DNA from: Cellulomonas terrae
Lineage (GTDB): Bacteria > Actinomycetota > Actinomycetes > Actinomycetales > Cellulomonadaceae
Assembly: GCF_007990265.1 (NCBI RefSeq)
Contig: NZ_BJWH01000002.1
Coordinates: forward strand, 124,001-188,000
Reading direction: 5' to 3'
Length of the DNA stretch: 64,000 bases
The notes under the pieces: model-generated
Seen by the model: only the letters and a program-made list of their open reading frames with translations
What the model was told of the DNA's origin: nothing
The model's database searches: none
In this document: positions 1 to 8,741 of the stretch, one piece after another
Position numbering within the stretch: the first letter of the stretch is position 1
Layout: each line of letters opens with the position of its first letter
Program-made: the position numbers and the translations under genes

Positions 1-43
1 GGCGCTGAGGTACTTCCACCCCGAGGGCACCTGTACATGCAGG

Positions 44-559
44 TCAGGCGAGCACGCCGCCCCGGATCGAGATGGCGACGAGCTCCGCGCGGTCACCCGT
101 GCCGAGCTTGCGGGAGATCCGGGCGAGGTGGCTCTTCACCGTCAGGGCGGACAGGCCGAGGTCCTCGCCGATGAGGCGGTTGGTCCGTCCGTCGGCGACG
201 AGCTTCAGGACGCTGATCTCCCGTGCGGTCAGGTCCGGCAGGGGCGGCGGCGGTGCCGCAGCCACGGCGGCGCGCTGCAGGCTCGGCGCGGTCGAGCCGG
301 CGACGACGCCGCGCAGCCCGCCCTGGAGCAGGACGCCGAGCTCGGGGCGGCTGGCGCGGCGCGTGAGCACGACGACGCGCGGGGCGCCGCGACGGCGCAG
401 GTTGCGCACCAGGGGAGCACCGTCACCGTCGGCGACCTCGGTCACGACGACGCACATCTGCTGGGCGGACGGCGGCGGCGTGCGCGAGCCGGGCACGGCG
501 GGCCTGAGCTCGGGCCGTCGGGCCGGGGCCAGGTCGCGTCGCAGAGGCTCGATGGTCAC
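44..559 (-). CDS. LuxR/NarL-type transcriptional regulator with degenerate N-terminal domain
   Basis: A 171-residue protein. Residues about 109-171 are a clear GerE/LuxR helix-turn-helix: LTARE followed by a ...VLKLVADG... helix and the recognition segment TVKSHLARISRKL. The N-terminal part has hydrophobic strands resembling the second half of a response-regulator receiver (VVVLTRR..., LLQGGLRGVVAGS). It lacks the acidic pair and the phosphorylatable Asp, so phosphorylation is unlikely. The only in-frame start upstream of the domain is GTG at 559; no strong ribosome site is visible. The gene downstream (lower coordinates) lies outside the window. The target is unknown. The same pseudo-receiver plus LuxR layout recurs in the protein at 55104-55787. 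Confidence 0.75.
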   Translation of the reverse strand: MTIEPLRRDLAPARRPELRPAVPGSRTPPPSAQQMCVVVTEVADGDGAPLVRNLRRRGAPRVVVLTRRASRPELGVLLQGGLRGVVAGSTAPSLQRAAVAAAPPPPLPDLTAREISVLKLVADGRTNRLIGEDLGLSALTVKSHLARISRKLGTGDRAELVAISIRGGVLA

Positions 560-630
560 GTGCCAGTCATCGGCATCGTGACCCGTTGACTTGAGCCGGT
601 TCCTGTGAGCGGGCCCCCCCGAGCCTGTGA

Positions 631-1215
631 TCAGCGCCGTGGCCCGAAGGCGATGACGCCGTCGGGCAGTGGTTCGAGGCCTGCGGCGGTGCACAACAGC
701 GTGCCCCAGGCTTGGAGGTGACGACCCAGGTCCTCGTCCGACGCGGTCCACGAGGCGCGGATCTCCAGCTCGGTCTGCTCGGAGCGCCGCTCCAGAGCAC
801 CGAAGCTCTGCGACAGCACCCGGGTGACGGTGCCACCCGCGGCGTGCGTGTCGAGCCCCGACTCCTCGAGCGCGTCGGTGAACCACGTCCACGCCACCTC
901 CGCGAGCAGAGGATCGGCGCCGACCTCGGCCTCGAGGGTCGCCCGCACCAGCGTGACCAGCCGGAACCGACCGTCCCACGCCTCCTGGCCCGCGGGGTCG
1001 TACAGGACGACGAACCGACCGGACGCGAGCTCGGCGGCGGCGACCGACCGACGGGCCGTCCACACCTCGGCGGTGAGCGCAGCGGAGAAGGGGGCGATGC
1101 GGGACGGGCCGGGCACCTCGTCGAGGACCACCTCGGGGCGGACGGTCACCCGGCGCAGCGAGCGCAGCGCATTGACGAACTCGACGGGGACGTCCTCCGG
1201 ACCAGCGGGTGTCAC
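631..1215 (-). CDS. DUF3000 family protein
   Basis: A 194-residue soluble protein recognised as DUF3000, an actinobacteria-restricted family of about this length and of unknown function. It is acidic, with no signal peptide or membrane segment, and ends with the motif DGVIAFGPRR. The GTG start at 1215 is favoured because a -10-like TACGCT hexamer sits 8 bases upstream, which would give a leaderless mRNA. A longer open frame upstream has arginine-rich, non-coding-like composition. It stands alone between the LuxR-type gene and the cstA operon, all on the same strand. Nothing in the context suggests a role. Confidence 0.8.
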   Translation of the reverse strand: MTPAGPEDVPVEFVNALRSLRRVTVRPEVVLDEVPGPSRIAPFSAALTAEVWTARRSVAAAELASGRFVVLYDPAGQEAWDGRFRLVTLVRATLEAEVGADPLLAEVAWTWFTDALEESGLDTHAAGGTVTRVLSQSFGALERRSEQTELEIRASWTASDEDLGRHLQAWGTLLCTAAGLEPLPDGVIAFGPRR

Positions 1216-1222
1216 GCTGTGG

Positions 1223-1228
1223 AGCGTA
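1223..1228 (-). promoter_or_regulatory. Candidate -10 box for a leaderless DUF3000 transcript
   Basis: On the minus strand the hexamer TACGCT (actinobacterial TAnnnT type) ends 8 bases before the GTG at 1215. The predicted transcription start therefore falls at or next to the start codon. No convincing -35 box is visible, which is common for leaderless actinobacterial promoters. Confidence 0.35.
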
Positions 1229-1328
1229 CGGCGGAGGGACTCTGTACGCGTGTCCGGCACGCCGCCCGCGCGGCCTGATCCCGCGGCCGGGCGCACCGCG
1301 GGACGTCGTCGGGTGGACCGGAGCGCGC

Positions 1329-1538
1329 TCAGCAGCATCGCGCACCGGGGTGAGCGTCCTGCTCGGCGTGGCGCGCGCGCCAGTACGCCGCCTCCGAACC
1401 GGGGTCGGTGCCGGGGTGCACCCGCGCGACGTGCGCGGCGTAGCGGGCGTAGTCGTGGTCGCCGAGGAGCGTCGTCGTGTACCAGTGCACGGCACGGCCC
1501 GCCCGGACCAGCGCGCGCAGGGCTCGACGCGTCCTCAC
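1329..1538 (-). CDS. YbdD/YjiX family small protein, CstA partner
   Basis: A 69-residue protein of the YbdD/YjiX family (DUF466), which almost always follows cstA. Family features are visible: the core YARYAAHV, then a stretch like ...HPGTDPGSEAAYWRARH... and a C-terminal CC. The GTG start at 1538 overlaps the cstA stop by four bases (GTGA), so the two are translationally coupled. In E. coli the related small proteins accompany the pyruvate/peptide transporters CstA and BtsT and are needed for full transport. Here it probably modulates the CstA next to it. Confidence 0.85.
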   Translation of the reverse strand: MRTRRALRALVRAGRAVHWYTTTLLGDHDYARYAAHVARVHPGTDPGSEAAYWRARHAEQDAHPGARCC

Positions 1539-3796
1539 GATCCCGCTCCCGTCGTGGCGTGCTCTCGCTCGCGTGCGTCCCAGAGGGCCTGGACCTCGCG
1601 CTCGGCGGCCGTCGGGACCATGCCGCGCGGCGCGAACATGCGGGACGGCTCGTCCGGCTCCTCGGTGGTCGGCAGGCCGCCGGCACGCACGGACAGCACC
1701 ATCACGACGACGCCGACCGCCACGACCACCAGCACCAGGACGGCGAAGATGATCGACAGCGTCCCCTGGATCGCGGTGTTGCGGATCACCGCGTCGATCG
1801 CCTCGGGGCTCGTCGCGACGCCGAACGTCTCCTCGCCCGCGGCCCTGGCGTCCTGGAACGCCCGGTGCTGCGCCCAGTACCCGATGCGCGGCTCGCTGGA
1901 GAAGATCTTCTGGTACGACGCGGTCATCGTCACGGCCAGGTCCCAGACGAGGGGCACGGCGGGGATCCACACCCAGCGGTAGAGCCTCTTCTTCACGACG
2001 ACGACGGTCACGACCGTCAGCGCGATCGCGGCGAGCAGCTGGTTCGCGATCCCGAACAGCGGGAAGAGGGTGTTGATGCCGCCCAGCGGGTCGGTGACGC
2101 CCATGAGGAGGATCGCGCCCCACAGGGCGACGACCACCACCGAGCAGAACCGCGCCCCGACGCGCCACGACGGGTCGCGGAACTTGCGCAGGGGACCGCC
2201 GACGTTGCCGAGGCTGTCGGAGAGCATGAAGCGCGCGACGCGCGTGCCCGCATCGACGGTCGTGAGGATGAACAGCGCCTCGAACATGATCGCGAAGTGG
2301 TACCAGAAGGCCGCGAGCCCGGAGCCGCCGATGACCGAGCTGAGCACCTGCGACATGCCGAACGCCAGCGTCGGTGCCCCGCCGGTCCGGGACACGACCG
2401 ACTCCTCGCCGACCGAGTCGGCGGCGCCCTGGATCTCCTCCGCAGTGATCGGTGGCCCGCTCAGGCCGAGCCCGTTGACGTACTCGGCCGCCGTCTCGGG
2501 GGTGCCCCCCGTCACGCCTGCCGGGGCGTTCATCGCGAAGTAGAGGTGCTGGTCGATGACCACGGCCGTGATGAGAGCCATCACGGCGACGAACGACTCG
2601 GTGAGCATCGCGCCGTACCCGATCGGCTTCGCCTGGCTCTCCTTCTCCAGCAGCTTCGGGGTGGTGCCCGACGCGATGAGCGAGTGGAACCCGGACAGGG
2701 CACCGCACGCGATCGTGATGAACAGGAACGGGAACAACGAGCCCGCGAACACGGGGCCGTCGCCGCGGAGCGCGAAGTCCGAGACGGCGGGCGCCTCCAC
2801 CTGCGGCCGCGCGAGCACGATGCCGACGGCGAGCAGGATGATCGTCCCGACCTTCATGAAGGTCGACAGGTAGTCCCGCGGGGCCAGCAGCAGCCACACG
2901 GGCAGCACGGAGGCCGCGAAGCCGTACGCGGCCAGCCACCACGCGAGCGCGACGGGGCTCAGGGTGAACCAGTCCTGCCCCCACTTCGTCTCGGCGACCC
3001 AGCCGCCGGCGACGATCGCGAGCAGCAGGAGGGCGACGCCGATGACGGTGACCTCGGAGACGCGGCCGGGGCGCAGGAAACGCAGGTAGACGCCCATGAA
3101 CAGTGCGATCGGGATCGTCATCGCGATCGAGAACACACCCCACGGGCTCTCCGCCAGCGCGTTGACCACGACGAGGGCGAGGACCGCGATGAGGATGATC
3201 ATGATGACGAACACCGCGACGAGCGCCGCGACGCCGCCGAACCGGCCCAGCTCGTCGCGGGCCATCTGGCCGAGGCTGCGTCCGCGGCGTCGCGCGGAGA
3301 GCGTCAGCACCAGGTAGTCCTGGACGGCGCCCCCGAGGACGCAGCCGACGATGATCCAGATCGTGCCCGGCAGGTAGCCCATCTGCGCCGCCAGGACAGG
3401 GCCGACGAGCGGTCCGGCGCCGGCGATCGCGGCGAAGTGGTGCCCGAACAGGACCCGCCGGTCCGTCGGCATGAAGTCCTTGGCGTTGTCGTACCGCTCG
3501 GCCGGGGTGGCGCGGTCGTTGCGCGGGCGCACGATCTTCGCCTCGACGAGCCGTGCGTAGAACCGGTACCCGATGACGTAGGAGCACACGGCGGCGAACA
3601 CGATCCACACGGCGTTGATCTGCTCGCCGCGGGCCAGCGCGACCACGGACCACGCCACCGCGCCGACGAGGGCCACGACCGTGAACCAGATGCGACGCGA
3701 CGCGGGCATCGGTCCCCGCTCGACGACGGCGACGGGAGGGAGGTCCGGGTCCGTCCGGATCTGCTCGGTCTGCGTGCGTGCATCCATACCGGTCAC
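1535..3796 (-). CDS. cstA: Carbon starvation protein CstA (pyruvate/peptide transporter)
   Basis: A 753-residue polytopic membrane protein of the CstA family. Family signatures are visible: FYARLVEAKI near the N-terminus, then AKDFMPTDRRVLFGHHFAAIAG, GPLVGPVLAAQMGYLPG, and GFHSLIASGTTPKLL in the middle. Some 16-18 hydrophobic segments follow. Family members import pyruvate or peptides with protons during carbon limitation. GTG at 3796 is chosen because a GGGGAG ribosome site lies 6 bases upstream; an in-frame ATG at 3787 is possible but worse spaced. It is coupled to the YbdD-like gene. Which substrate this copy carries cannot be read from the sequence. Confidence 0.93.
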   Translation of the reverse strand: MTGMDARTQTEQIRTDPDLPPVAVVERGPMPASRRIWFTVVALVGAVAWSVVALARGEQINAVWIVFAAVCSYVIGYRFYARLVEAKIVRPRNDRATPAERYDNAKDFMPTDRRVLFGHHFAAIAGAGPLVGPVLAAQMGYLPGTIWIIVGCVLGGAVQDYLVLTLSARRRGRSLGQMARDELGRFGGVAALVAVFVIMIILIAVLALVVVNALAESPWGVFSIAMTIPIALFMGVYLRFLRPGRVSEVTVIGVALLLLAIVAGGWVAETKWGQDWFTLSPVALAWWLAAYGFAASVLPVWLLLAPRDYLSTFMKVGTIILLAVGIVLARPQVEAPAVSDFALRGDGPVFAGSLFPFLFITIACGALSGFHSLIASGTTPKLLEKESQAKPIGYGAMLTESFVAVMALITAVVIDQHLYFAMNAPAGVTGGTPETAAEYVNGLGLSGPPITAEEIQGAADSVGEESVVSRTGGAPTLAFGMSQVLSSVIGGSGLAAFWYHFAIMFEALFILTTVDAGTRVARFMLSDSLGNVGGPLRKFRDPSWRVGARFCSVVVVALWGAILLMGVTDPLGGINTLFPLFGIANQLLAAIALTVVTVVVVKKRLYRWVWIPAVPLVWDLAVTMTASYQKIFSSEPRIGYWAQHRAFQDARAAGEETFGVATSPEAIDAVIRNTAIQGTLSIIFAVLVLVVVAVGVVVMVLSVRAGGLPTTEEPDEPSRMFAPRGMVPTAAEREVQALWDAREREHATTGAGS

Positions 3797-3834
3797 GTTC
3801 GGCTCCCCTGCGACGTCGGCGTCGACCAGCACCG

Positions 3835-3862
3835 ACGCTACGCGGGGCCGACGCCGTCGCAA
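3835..3862 (-). promoter_or_regulatory. Candidate sigma-70-type promoter of cstA
   Basis: On the minus strand TTGCGA (3857-3862) and TAGCGT (3835-3840) are separated by 16 bases. This is close to the housekeeping consensus and would start transcription about 30 bases upstream of the cstA GTG. The box lies in the 258-base gap that cstA shares with the divergent gnd gene. A TAGGCT hexamer on the plus strand at 3925-3930 could be the -10 of gnd, but no -35 is apparent for it. Confidence 0.45.
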
Positions 3863-4054
3863 CCGCACAGCGGGACCGCCGTCTCGCCGTCCGGCACGCC
3901 GCCGCCCGCCTGTGCGCGCCGGACTAGGCTGGTCCGCGCACCCAGAACCCCCGGACGTCGCCACCCCCGACCTGCGCCTGCACGTGCCCCCACGATGCTC
4001 GCCGCCGTCGCGGGCGCGCACGAGCCGGGCCGTCGATCGAAGGAGCTCTCCCGC

Positions 4055-5509
4055 ATGGTCGCCTCAGGAACCGCCACCGGAACCGCGCAGATCGGTGTCA
4101 CCGGGCTGGCGGTGATGGGCCGCAACCTCGCCCGGAACTTTGCCCGCAACGGCTTCACGGTGGCGATCCACAACCGCTCCTACGCCAAGACCGAGTCGCT
4201 CGTGGCGGACCACGGCGACGAGGGCGTGTTCGTCCCGTCCGAGTCGGTCGAGGACTTCGTCGCGTCGCTGGCGCGGCCGCGCAAGGTCGTCGTGATGGTG
4301 AAGGCGGGCGGCCCCACGGACGCGGTCATCGACGAGCTGGTGCCCTTCCTGGAGGAGGGTGACATCGTCGTGGACGCGGGCAACGCGCACTTCCCGGACA
4401 CGATCCGGCGCGAGGCGGCGCTGCGCGAGAAGGGCCTGCACTTCGTGGGCTCGGGCGTCTCCGGCGGCGAGGAGGGGGCGCTGCTCGGCCCGTCGATCAT
4501 GCCCGGCGGGACCAAGGAGTCGTACGAGTCGCTCGGCCCGATCCTCGAGAAGATCTCGGCCAAGGTCGACGGTGTGCCGTGCTGCACCTACGTCGGCCCC
4601 GACGGCGCCGGCCACTTCGTGAAGATGGTGCACAACGGCATCGAGTACGCCGACATGCAGCTCATCGCCGAGGCGTACGACCTGCTGCGCCAGGGGCTGG
4701 GTGCCTCGGCGGCGGAGATCGGGCAGATCTTCGCGGACTGGAACACGGGCGACCTGGAGTCGTTCCTCATCGAGATCACCGCCGACGTCCTGCAGCACGT
4801 CGACGCCGAGACGGGGTCGGCGTTCGTCGACGTCGTGCTCGACCAGGCGGAGCAGAAGGGCACCGGGCGCTGGACCGTGCAGAACGGTCTCGACCTCGGC
4901 GTGCCGATCACCGGCATCGCGGAGGCCACGTTCGCCCGCGCGCTGTCCGGCTCCGTCCCGCAGCGCTCCGCCGCCGCGGGCGTGCTGCAGGCACGCACGA
5001 CCGCGTGGGACGTCACGGACCGCGACGCGTTCATCGAGGACGTCCGGCTCGCGCTGTACGCGTCCAAGGTCGTCGCGTACTCGCAGGGCTTCGACCAGAT
5101 CGCCGCGGCGTCCGCCGAGTTCGGCTGGGACATCGACCGTGGCGCCATGGCCCGGATCTGGCGGGGCGGCTGCATCATCCGCGCGCGCTTCCTCAACCGC
5201 ATCACCGAGGCGTACGAGCGCGACGCGCACCTGCCGTTGCTCCTGGCCGACGAGTACTTCACCGGTGCGGTCGGCAACGGCGTCGAGGCGTGGCGCCGGA
5301 TCGTCGCGGGTGCGGCGCTGCACGGCGTCCCCACACCGGCGTTCTCGTCGTCGCTCGCGTACTACGACGGTGTCCGTGCCGAGCGGCTGCCCGCCGCGCT
5401 GATCCAGGCGCAGCGCGACTTCTTCGGGGCGCACACCTACCGCCGCACCGACAAGGACGGCACCTTCCACACCACCTGGTCGGGCGACCGCTCCGAGCAG
5501 ACCGCGTGA
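4055..5509 (+). CDS. gnd: 6-phosphogluconate dehydrogenase, decarboxylating
   Basis: A 484-residue enzyme, full length for the long (about 470-480 aa) class. It oxidises and decarboxylates 6-phosphogluconate to ribulose 5-phosphate with NADP in the oxidative pentose phosphate pathway. Visible signatures are the Rossmann entry GVTGLAVMGRNLARNFA with an HNRS continuation, the substrate loop SGVSGGEEGALLGPSIMPGG, and the catalytic helix KMVHNGIEYADMQ. ATG 4055 is supported by AAGGAG upstream. The stop overlaps the next gene's GTG by four bases, so a ligase is translationally coupled to it, an unusual partner. Confidence 0.96.
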   Translation: MVASGTATGTAQIGVTGLAVMGRNLARNFARNGFTVAIHNRSYAKTESLVADHGDEGVFVPSESVEDFVASLARPRKVVVMVKAGGPTDAVIDELVPFLEEGDIVVDAGNAHFPDTIRREAALREKGLHFVGSGVSGGEEGALLGPSIMPGGTKESYESLGPILEKISAKVDGVPCCTYVGPDGAGHFVKMVHNGIEYADMQLIAEAYDLLRQGLGASAAEIGQIFADWNTGDLESFLIEITADVLQHVDAETGSAFVDVVLDQAEQKGTGRWTVQNGLDLGVPITGIAEATFARALSGSVPQRSAAAGVLQARTTAWDVTDRDAFIEDVRLALYASKVVAYSQGFDQIAAASAEFGWDIDRGAMARIWRGGCIIRARFLNRITEAYERDAHLPLLLADEYFTGAVGNGVEAWRRIVAGAALHGVPTPAFSSSLAYYDGVRAERLPAALIQAQRDFFGAHTYRRTDKDGTFHTTWSGDRSEQTA

Positions 5510-6765
5510 GCGAGGCGTCCTCGGCTGCAGCGGCGTCCGGACCGCTGCAGCCGGTCATCCTGGGCGCCGACATCGGCGTGTACGCCCTGGCCCGGTCGTT
5601 CCACGAGGCCTACGGCGTCACGTCCGTCGTCGTCGCCGGTGCCGCCCTCGGGCCGGTCGCCCACTCGCGCATCGTCCGGCACGAGATCGTCGACGACGGC
5701 CACGACCCCCGCCAGCTGGTGGACCGGCTGGTGGCGGTCGCGCAGTCGATGCCCGACCGGCGCCTGCTGCTCATGGCCAACTCCGACTGGCTGGTCCGGG
5801 TCGTCGTGCAGCACCGCGCCCTGCTGGAGCAGTACTACGTGGTCCCGTTCCTGTCCGAGCACCTGCTCGACCAGATCTCCGACAAGGCCACGTTCGCGCA
5901 GATCTGCGACGACCTCGGCATCTCGGTCCCGCGCACGCTCGTGCAGGAGTTCGGCTCCGCCGAGCCCTGGGAGGCCGTGGCGGTCGACCTGGAGTACCCG
6001 CTGATCGCGAAGGCGGCCAGCAGCGCCGACTACCAGGACGTCGAGTTCGAGGGCAAGAAGAAGGTCTTCGAGATCGCGACCCCCGAGGAGCTCGCGTGGC
6101 TCTGGGACGCGCTGCGGACCGCGGGGTACCGCGGCCGGTTCGTCGTCCAGGAGCTCGTGCCGGGCGACGACACGCAGATGCGGTCCATCACCGCCTACGT
6201 GGACACCCGCGGCGAGATCACGCTGCTGTGCTCGGCGCACGTGCTGCTCGAGGAGCACACGCCGTCCGGGCTCGGGAACCCGGCGGCGATGATCACCTAC
6301 CGCGACGACCCCATGCTCGAGCAGGCACGGACGTTCCTCGCGTCGACCGGCTACCGCGGGTTCGCGAACTTCGACGTCAAGGTCGACCCGCGCTCGGGTG
6401 CGTTCCGGTTCTTCGAGGTCAACCCGCGCATCGGCCGGAACAACTACTACGTGACCGCCGCGGGGGCCAACCCGATGCGGTTCGTGGTCGAGGACGCCGT
6501 CGAGGGCCGCGCGGTCCCGCCCGTGGTCGTCGACAAGGAGATCCTCTACTCGGTGGTGCCCAACCGGCTCCTGCTGCGCTACGTGCGCGACCCGCAGCTC
6601 GCCGCGCGGGTCCGGCGGCTCATCACGGCGAACGCGGTGGCACGCCCGCTGGCCTATCGGACCGACCTGTCACCGCGTCGTCGCCTGTACGTGTGGATGG
6701 CGCTGGTCAACCAGGTGCGCAAGTTCCGGCGGTACTACCCGGAGGTCACCTCCACCGGGTTCTGA
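5506..6765 (+). CDS. ATP-grasp carboxylate-amine ligase (COG3919-like)
   Basis: A 419-residue cytoplasmic protein with ATP-grasp hallmarks: the lysine/glycine nucleotide-binding region YPLIAKAASSADY, the VQELVPGDD segment, and the metal-binding FFEVNPRIGRNNYY motif. COG3919 enzymes join an amino acid to a carboxylate using ATP. The family includes the Enterococcus D-aspartate ligase that adds the peptidoglycan side-chain residue. Cellulomonas-type cell walls contain ornithine with D-Asp or D-Glu bridges, so a wall-bridge ligase is an attractive reading, but this is inference. GTG 5506 overlaps the gnd stop (GTGA). A hairpin terminator follows at 6776. Confidence 0.8.
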   Translation: MSEASSAAAASGPLQPVILGADIGVYALARSFHEAYGVTSVVVAGAALGPVAHSRIVRHEIVDDGHDPRQLVDRLVAVAQSMPDRRLLLMANSDWLVRVVVQHRALLEQYYVVPFLSEHLLDQISDKATFAQICDDLGISVPRTLVQEFGSAEPWEAVAVDLEYPLIAKAASSADYQDVEFEGKKKVFEIATPEELAWLWDALRTAGYRGRFVVQELVPGDDTQMRSITAYVDTRGEITLLCSAHVLLEEHTPSGLGNPAAMITYRDDPMLEQARTFLASTGYRGFANFDVKVDPRSGAFRFFEVNPRIGRNNYYVTAAGANPMRFVVEDAVEGRAVPPVVVDKEILYSVVPNRLLLRYVRDPQLAARVRRLITANAVARPLAYRTDLSPRRRLYVWMALVNQVRKFRRYYPEVTSTGF

Positions 6766-6775
6766 CGGTCGGTGG

Positions 6776-6802
6776 TCGACCCGCGCGGCGCGTGCGGGTC
6801 GA
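6776..6802. terminator. Hairpin between convergent ligase and histidine kinase genes
   Basis: A perfect 9-bp inverted repeat, TCGACCCGC ... GCGGGTCGA, with a 9-base loop fills the 37-base gap between two convergent stop codons. There is no T-run, so if it terminates it does so as an actinobacterial U-tract-less hairpin that could act in both directions. Confidence 0.55.
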
Positions 6803-7927
6803 TCACTGCCTCGGGAGGCGGAGCTCCGCGACGAGACCGCCGCCGGCTCGCGGGGTCAGGACGAGCACGCCACCGTGGTGGTCCGCGACCGCCTGCACGA
6901 CGGTCAGTCCCAGCCCGACGCCGCCGCCGGTCGCCGTCCGGTCGGCCGTGCCCCGCCGGAACGGGAGGACGAGCTCCGCGGCGGTCTCCGGTGGGACCGG
7001 CCGACCGGTGTTCTCGACGACCACCCGACCGACGTCCGGCTTGGCGGTCAGCCGGACCGTGACGTGGCCGTGCTCCACGTTGTGGTGCGCGGCGTTGTCC
7101 ACGAGGTTCGCGACGGCGCGCGCCAGCAGGGCAGGTTCGCCGGGCACCGTCAGGTCGACGAGGTGCACGTCCCAGGCCAGCCCGTCGTCGGGGGTGCGGA
7201 CCTGCTCCACGGCGTCGGCGACGACCGCCCGCAGGTCCACCTCGCTGGGCGGTCCCACCGCCTCGCCCGACTGGGCGCGAGCGAGGACGAGCAGGCCGTC
7301 GATGACCCGAGCCGCCCGCCGGCTCTGGTCGAGCGCGGTGGTCGCGGCCGTGCGCAGGTCGTCGGCCTCGCCGTCGGGGTCGGCGAGGGCGACCTCCAGG
7401 GCCGCGCGCTGGTTGGCCAGGGGAGTCCGCAGCTCGTGCGACATCGTGGCGACGAGCCGCCGTTCGGAGGTCACCGTGCTCTGCACCCGGCCGAGCAGCG
7501 CGTCGAACGTGTCGGCCAGCGCGCGCAGCTCGTCGCGCGGACCACCGAGCGCGATGCGCTCGTCGAGGGAGTCCGCCGAGATGCGCCGTGCGCGCTCCGT
7601 GATCGTGTGCACGGGGCGCAGGAGACGTCCCGCGACGACCCAGCCGATCCCCACGGACACCACCGTCACGAACGCCAGGGCGAGCCACGAGCTCTGGAGG
7701 AGCTCGCCCGACCCGTCCGTGCGCTCGTCCTCGCGGAGCTCGGGTGGCGCGGGCGGTGGACCGTCGTCGTCCGCGCCCGGCGTCACCTCGGTCGTCACGC
7801 TGCCGGAGCGCACCTCGCCGCCGGTGACCAGTCCGTAGACGAGCGTGAGCAGCACCGCACCGGACACGGCGATGATCACGGTGTAGGCGATGGTGAGCCG
7901 CCACCGGACGCTCAGCGACCGCCTCAC
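6803..7927 (-). CDS. Sensor histidine kinase
   Basis: A 374-residue membrane kinase. Two hydrophobic segments (about residues 11-35 and 82-102) flank a short acidic, Pro-rich extracytoplasmic loop. A HAMP region (GRLLRPVHTITERARRI) follows, then the HisKA box SHELRTPLANQ with the phosphoacceptor H164. The catalytic ATPase domain has VDNAAHHN (N box) and GGGVGLGLTVV (G2 box). GTG 7927 overlaps the response-regulator stop by four bases. The small sensor loop suggests a membrane or envelope signal. Its genes diverge from an ABC efflux/lipoprotein operon that it probably controls; that link is inference. Confidence 0.93.
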   Translation of the reverse strand: MRRSLSVRWRLTIAYTVIIAVSGAVLLTLVYGLVTGGEVRSGSVTTEVTPGADDDGPPPAPPELREDERTDGSGELLQSSWLALAFVTVVSVGIGWVVAGRLLRPVHTITERARRISADSLDERIALGGPRDELRALADTFDALLGRVQSTVTSERRLVATMSHELRTPLANQRAALEVALADPDGEADDLRTAATTALDQSRRAARVIDGLLVLARAQSGEAVGPPSEVDLRAVVADAVEQVRTPDDGLAWDVHLVDLTVPGEPALLARAVANLVDNAAHHNVEHGHVTVRLTAKPDVGRVVVENTGRPVPPETAAELVLPFRRGTADRTATGGGVGLGLTVVQAVADHHGGVLVLTPRAGGGLVAELRLPRQ

Positions 7928-8583
7928 ACGACCACCCGGTAGCCGGCGCCACGGAGCGTCTCGACGAGCGGCGGGTCGCCGAGCTTGCGCCGGAGCCCGA
8001 CCATCGTGACGCGGACCGCGTTGGTGAACGGGTCGGCGTTCTCGTCCCACACGCGTGCCAGGAGCTCCTCGGCGGACACGACGGCCCCCGCCGCCCGCAC
8101 CAGCTCGACGAGGACGCCGTACTCCTTGAGCGTCAGGTCGACCGGGCGGTGGTCCCGCGTCACGGCCCGTCGCGCGACGTCGACCCGCAGCCCGGCGGCC
8201 TCGAGGACGGGGGGCTGGGCCGGGGCGGTGCGACGGGCCAGCGCCTGCACGCGGGCGAGGAGCTCGGCGAACGCGAACGGCTTGGCCAGGTAGTCGTCCG
8301 CGCCGAGCCCGAACCCGTCGACCTTCTCCTGCAGCCCACCGGCAGCGGTGAGCATGAGGATCCTCGCCGGCGACCCCGTCGCGAGCAGCGCGCGGCACAC
8401 GTCGTCCCCGTGCACCACGGGCAGGTCACGGTCGAGCAGCACCACGTCGTACGGGTTGAGCGCCGCGAGCTCGAGGGCGACGCCGCCGTCGACGGCGACG
8501 TCGGCGGCGTAGCCGGCCCGGCGCAGGCCGCGGGCCAGGGCGTCGGCCATGACCTCTTCGTCCTCGACCACCAGAACCCGCAC
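7924..8583 (-). CDS. OmpR/PhoB-type response regulator
   Basis: A 219-residue two-domain regulator. The receiver has the acidic pocket VEDEE, phosphoacceptor D51 (VVLLDRDLP), switch residue in LMLTA and K101 (AKPF). A winged-helix C-terminal domain (LTLKEYGVLVELV ... VRVTMVGLRRKLG ... VRGAGYRV-like end) binds DNA. The GTG start at 8583 is preceded by a G-rich ribosome site. It heads the operon with the histidine kinase. The divergent gap to 8742 contains an imperfect inverted repeat around 8701-8717 that could be its operator. Confidence 0.93.
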   Translation of the reverse strand: MRVLVVEDEEVMADALARGLRRAGYAADVAVDGGVALELAALNPYDVVLLDRDLPVVHGDDVCRALLATGSPARILMLTAAGGLQEKVDGFGLGADDYLAKPFAFAELLARVQALARRTAPAQPPVLEAAGLRVDVARRAVTRDHRPVDLTLKEYGVLVELVRAAGAVVSAEELLARVWDENADPFTNAVRVTMVGLRRKLGDPPLVETLRGAGYRVVV

Positions 8584-8741
8584 CGCACACCCCCGACCTG
8601 GACCGTCCGCGCAGCATCCGGCTCCTCGTGTTCAGCCAGCGTAAGGGCGCGGGCCGGCTGTCGGTCGGGACCGAACGCTGCCCGAACCGGCGGCGCGGTG
8701 GGCTGGACCGGTCAGCCCGACCCACGACGAGGAGAACCACC

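Noticed and set aside
824..4054. Plus-strand open frame continuous with gnd and antisense to cstA
   Set aside because: Composition is His/Asp/Arg-rich shadow of cstA codons. The real gnd start at 4055 has an AAGGAG site and begins the dehydrogenase homology.
8701..8717. Imperfect palindrome GGCTGGACCGGTCAGCC in the regulator/lipoprotein gap
   Set aside because: Could be an operator, but one arm has an unpaired base and there is no second copy, so it is mentioned only as a possibility in the regulator entry.
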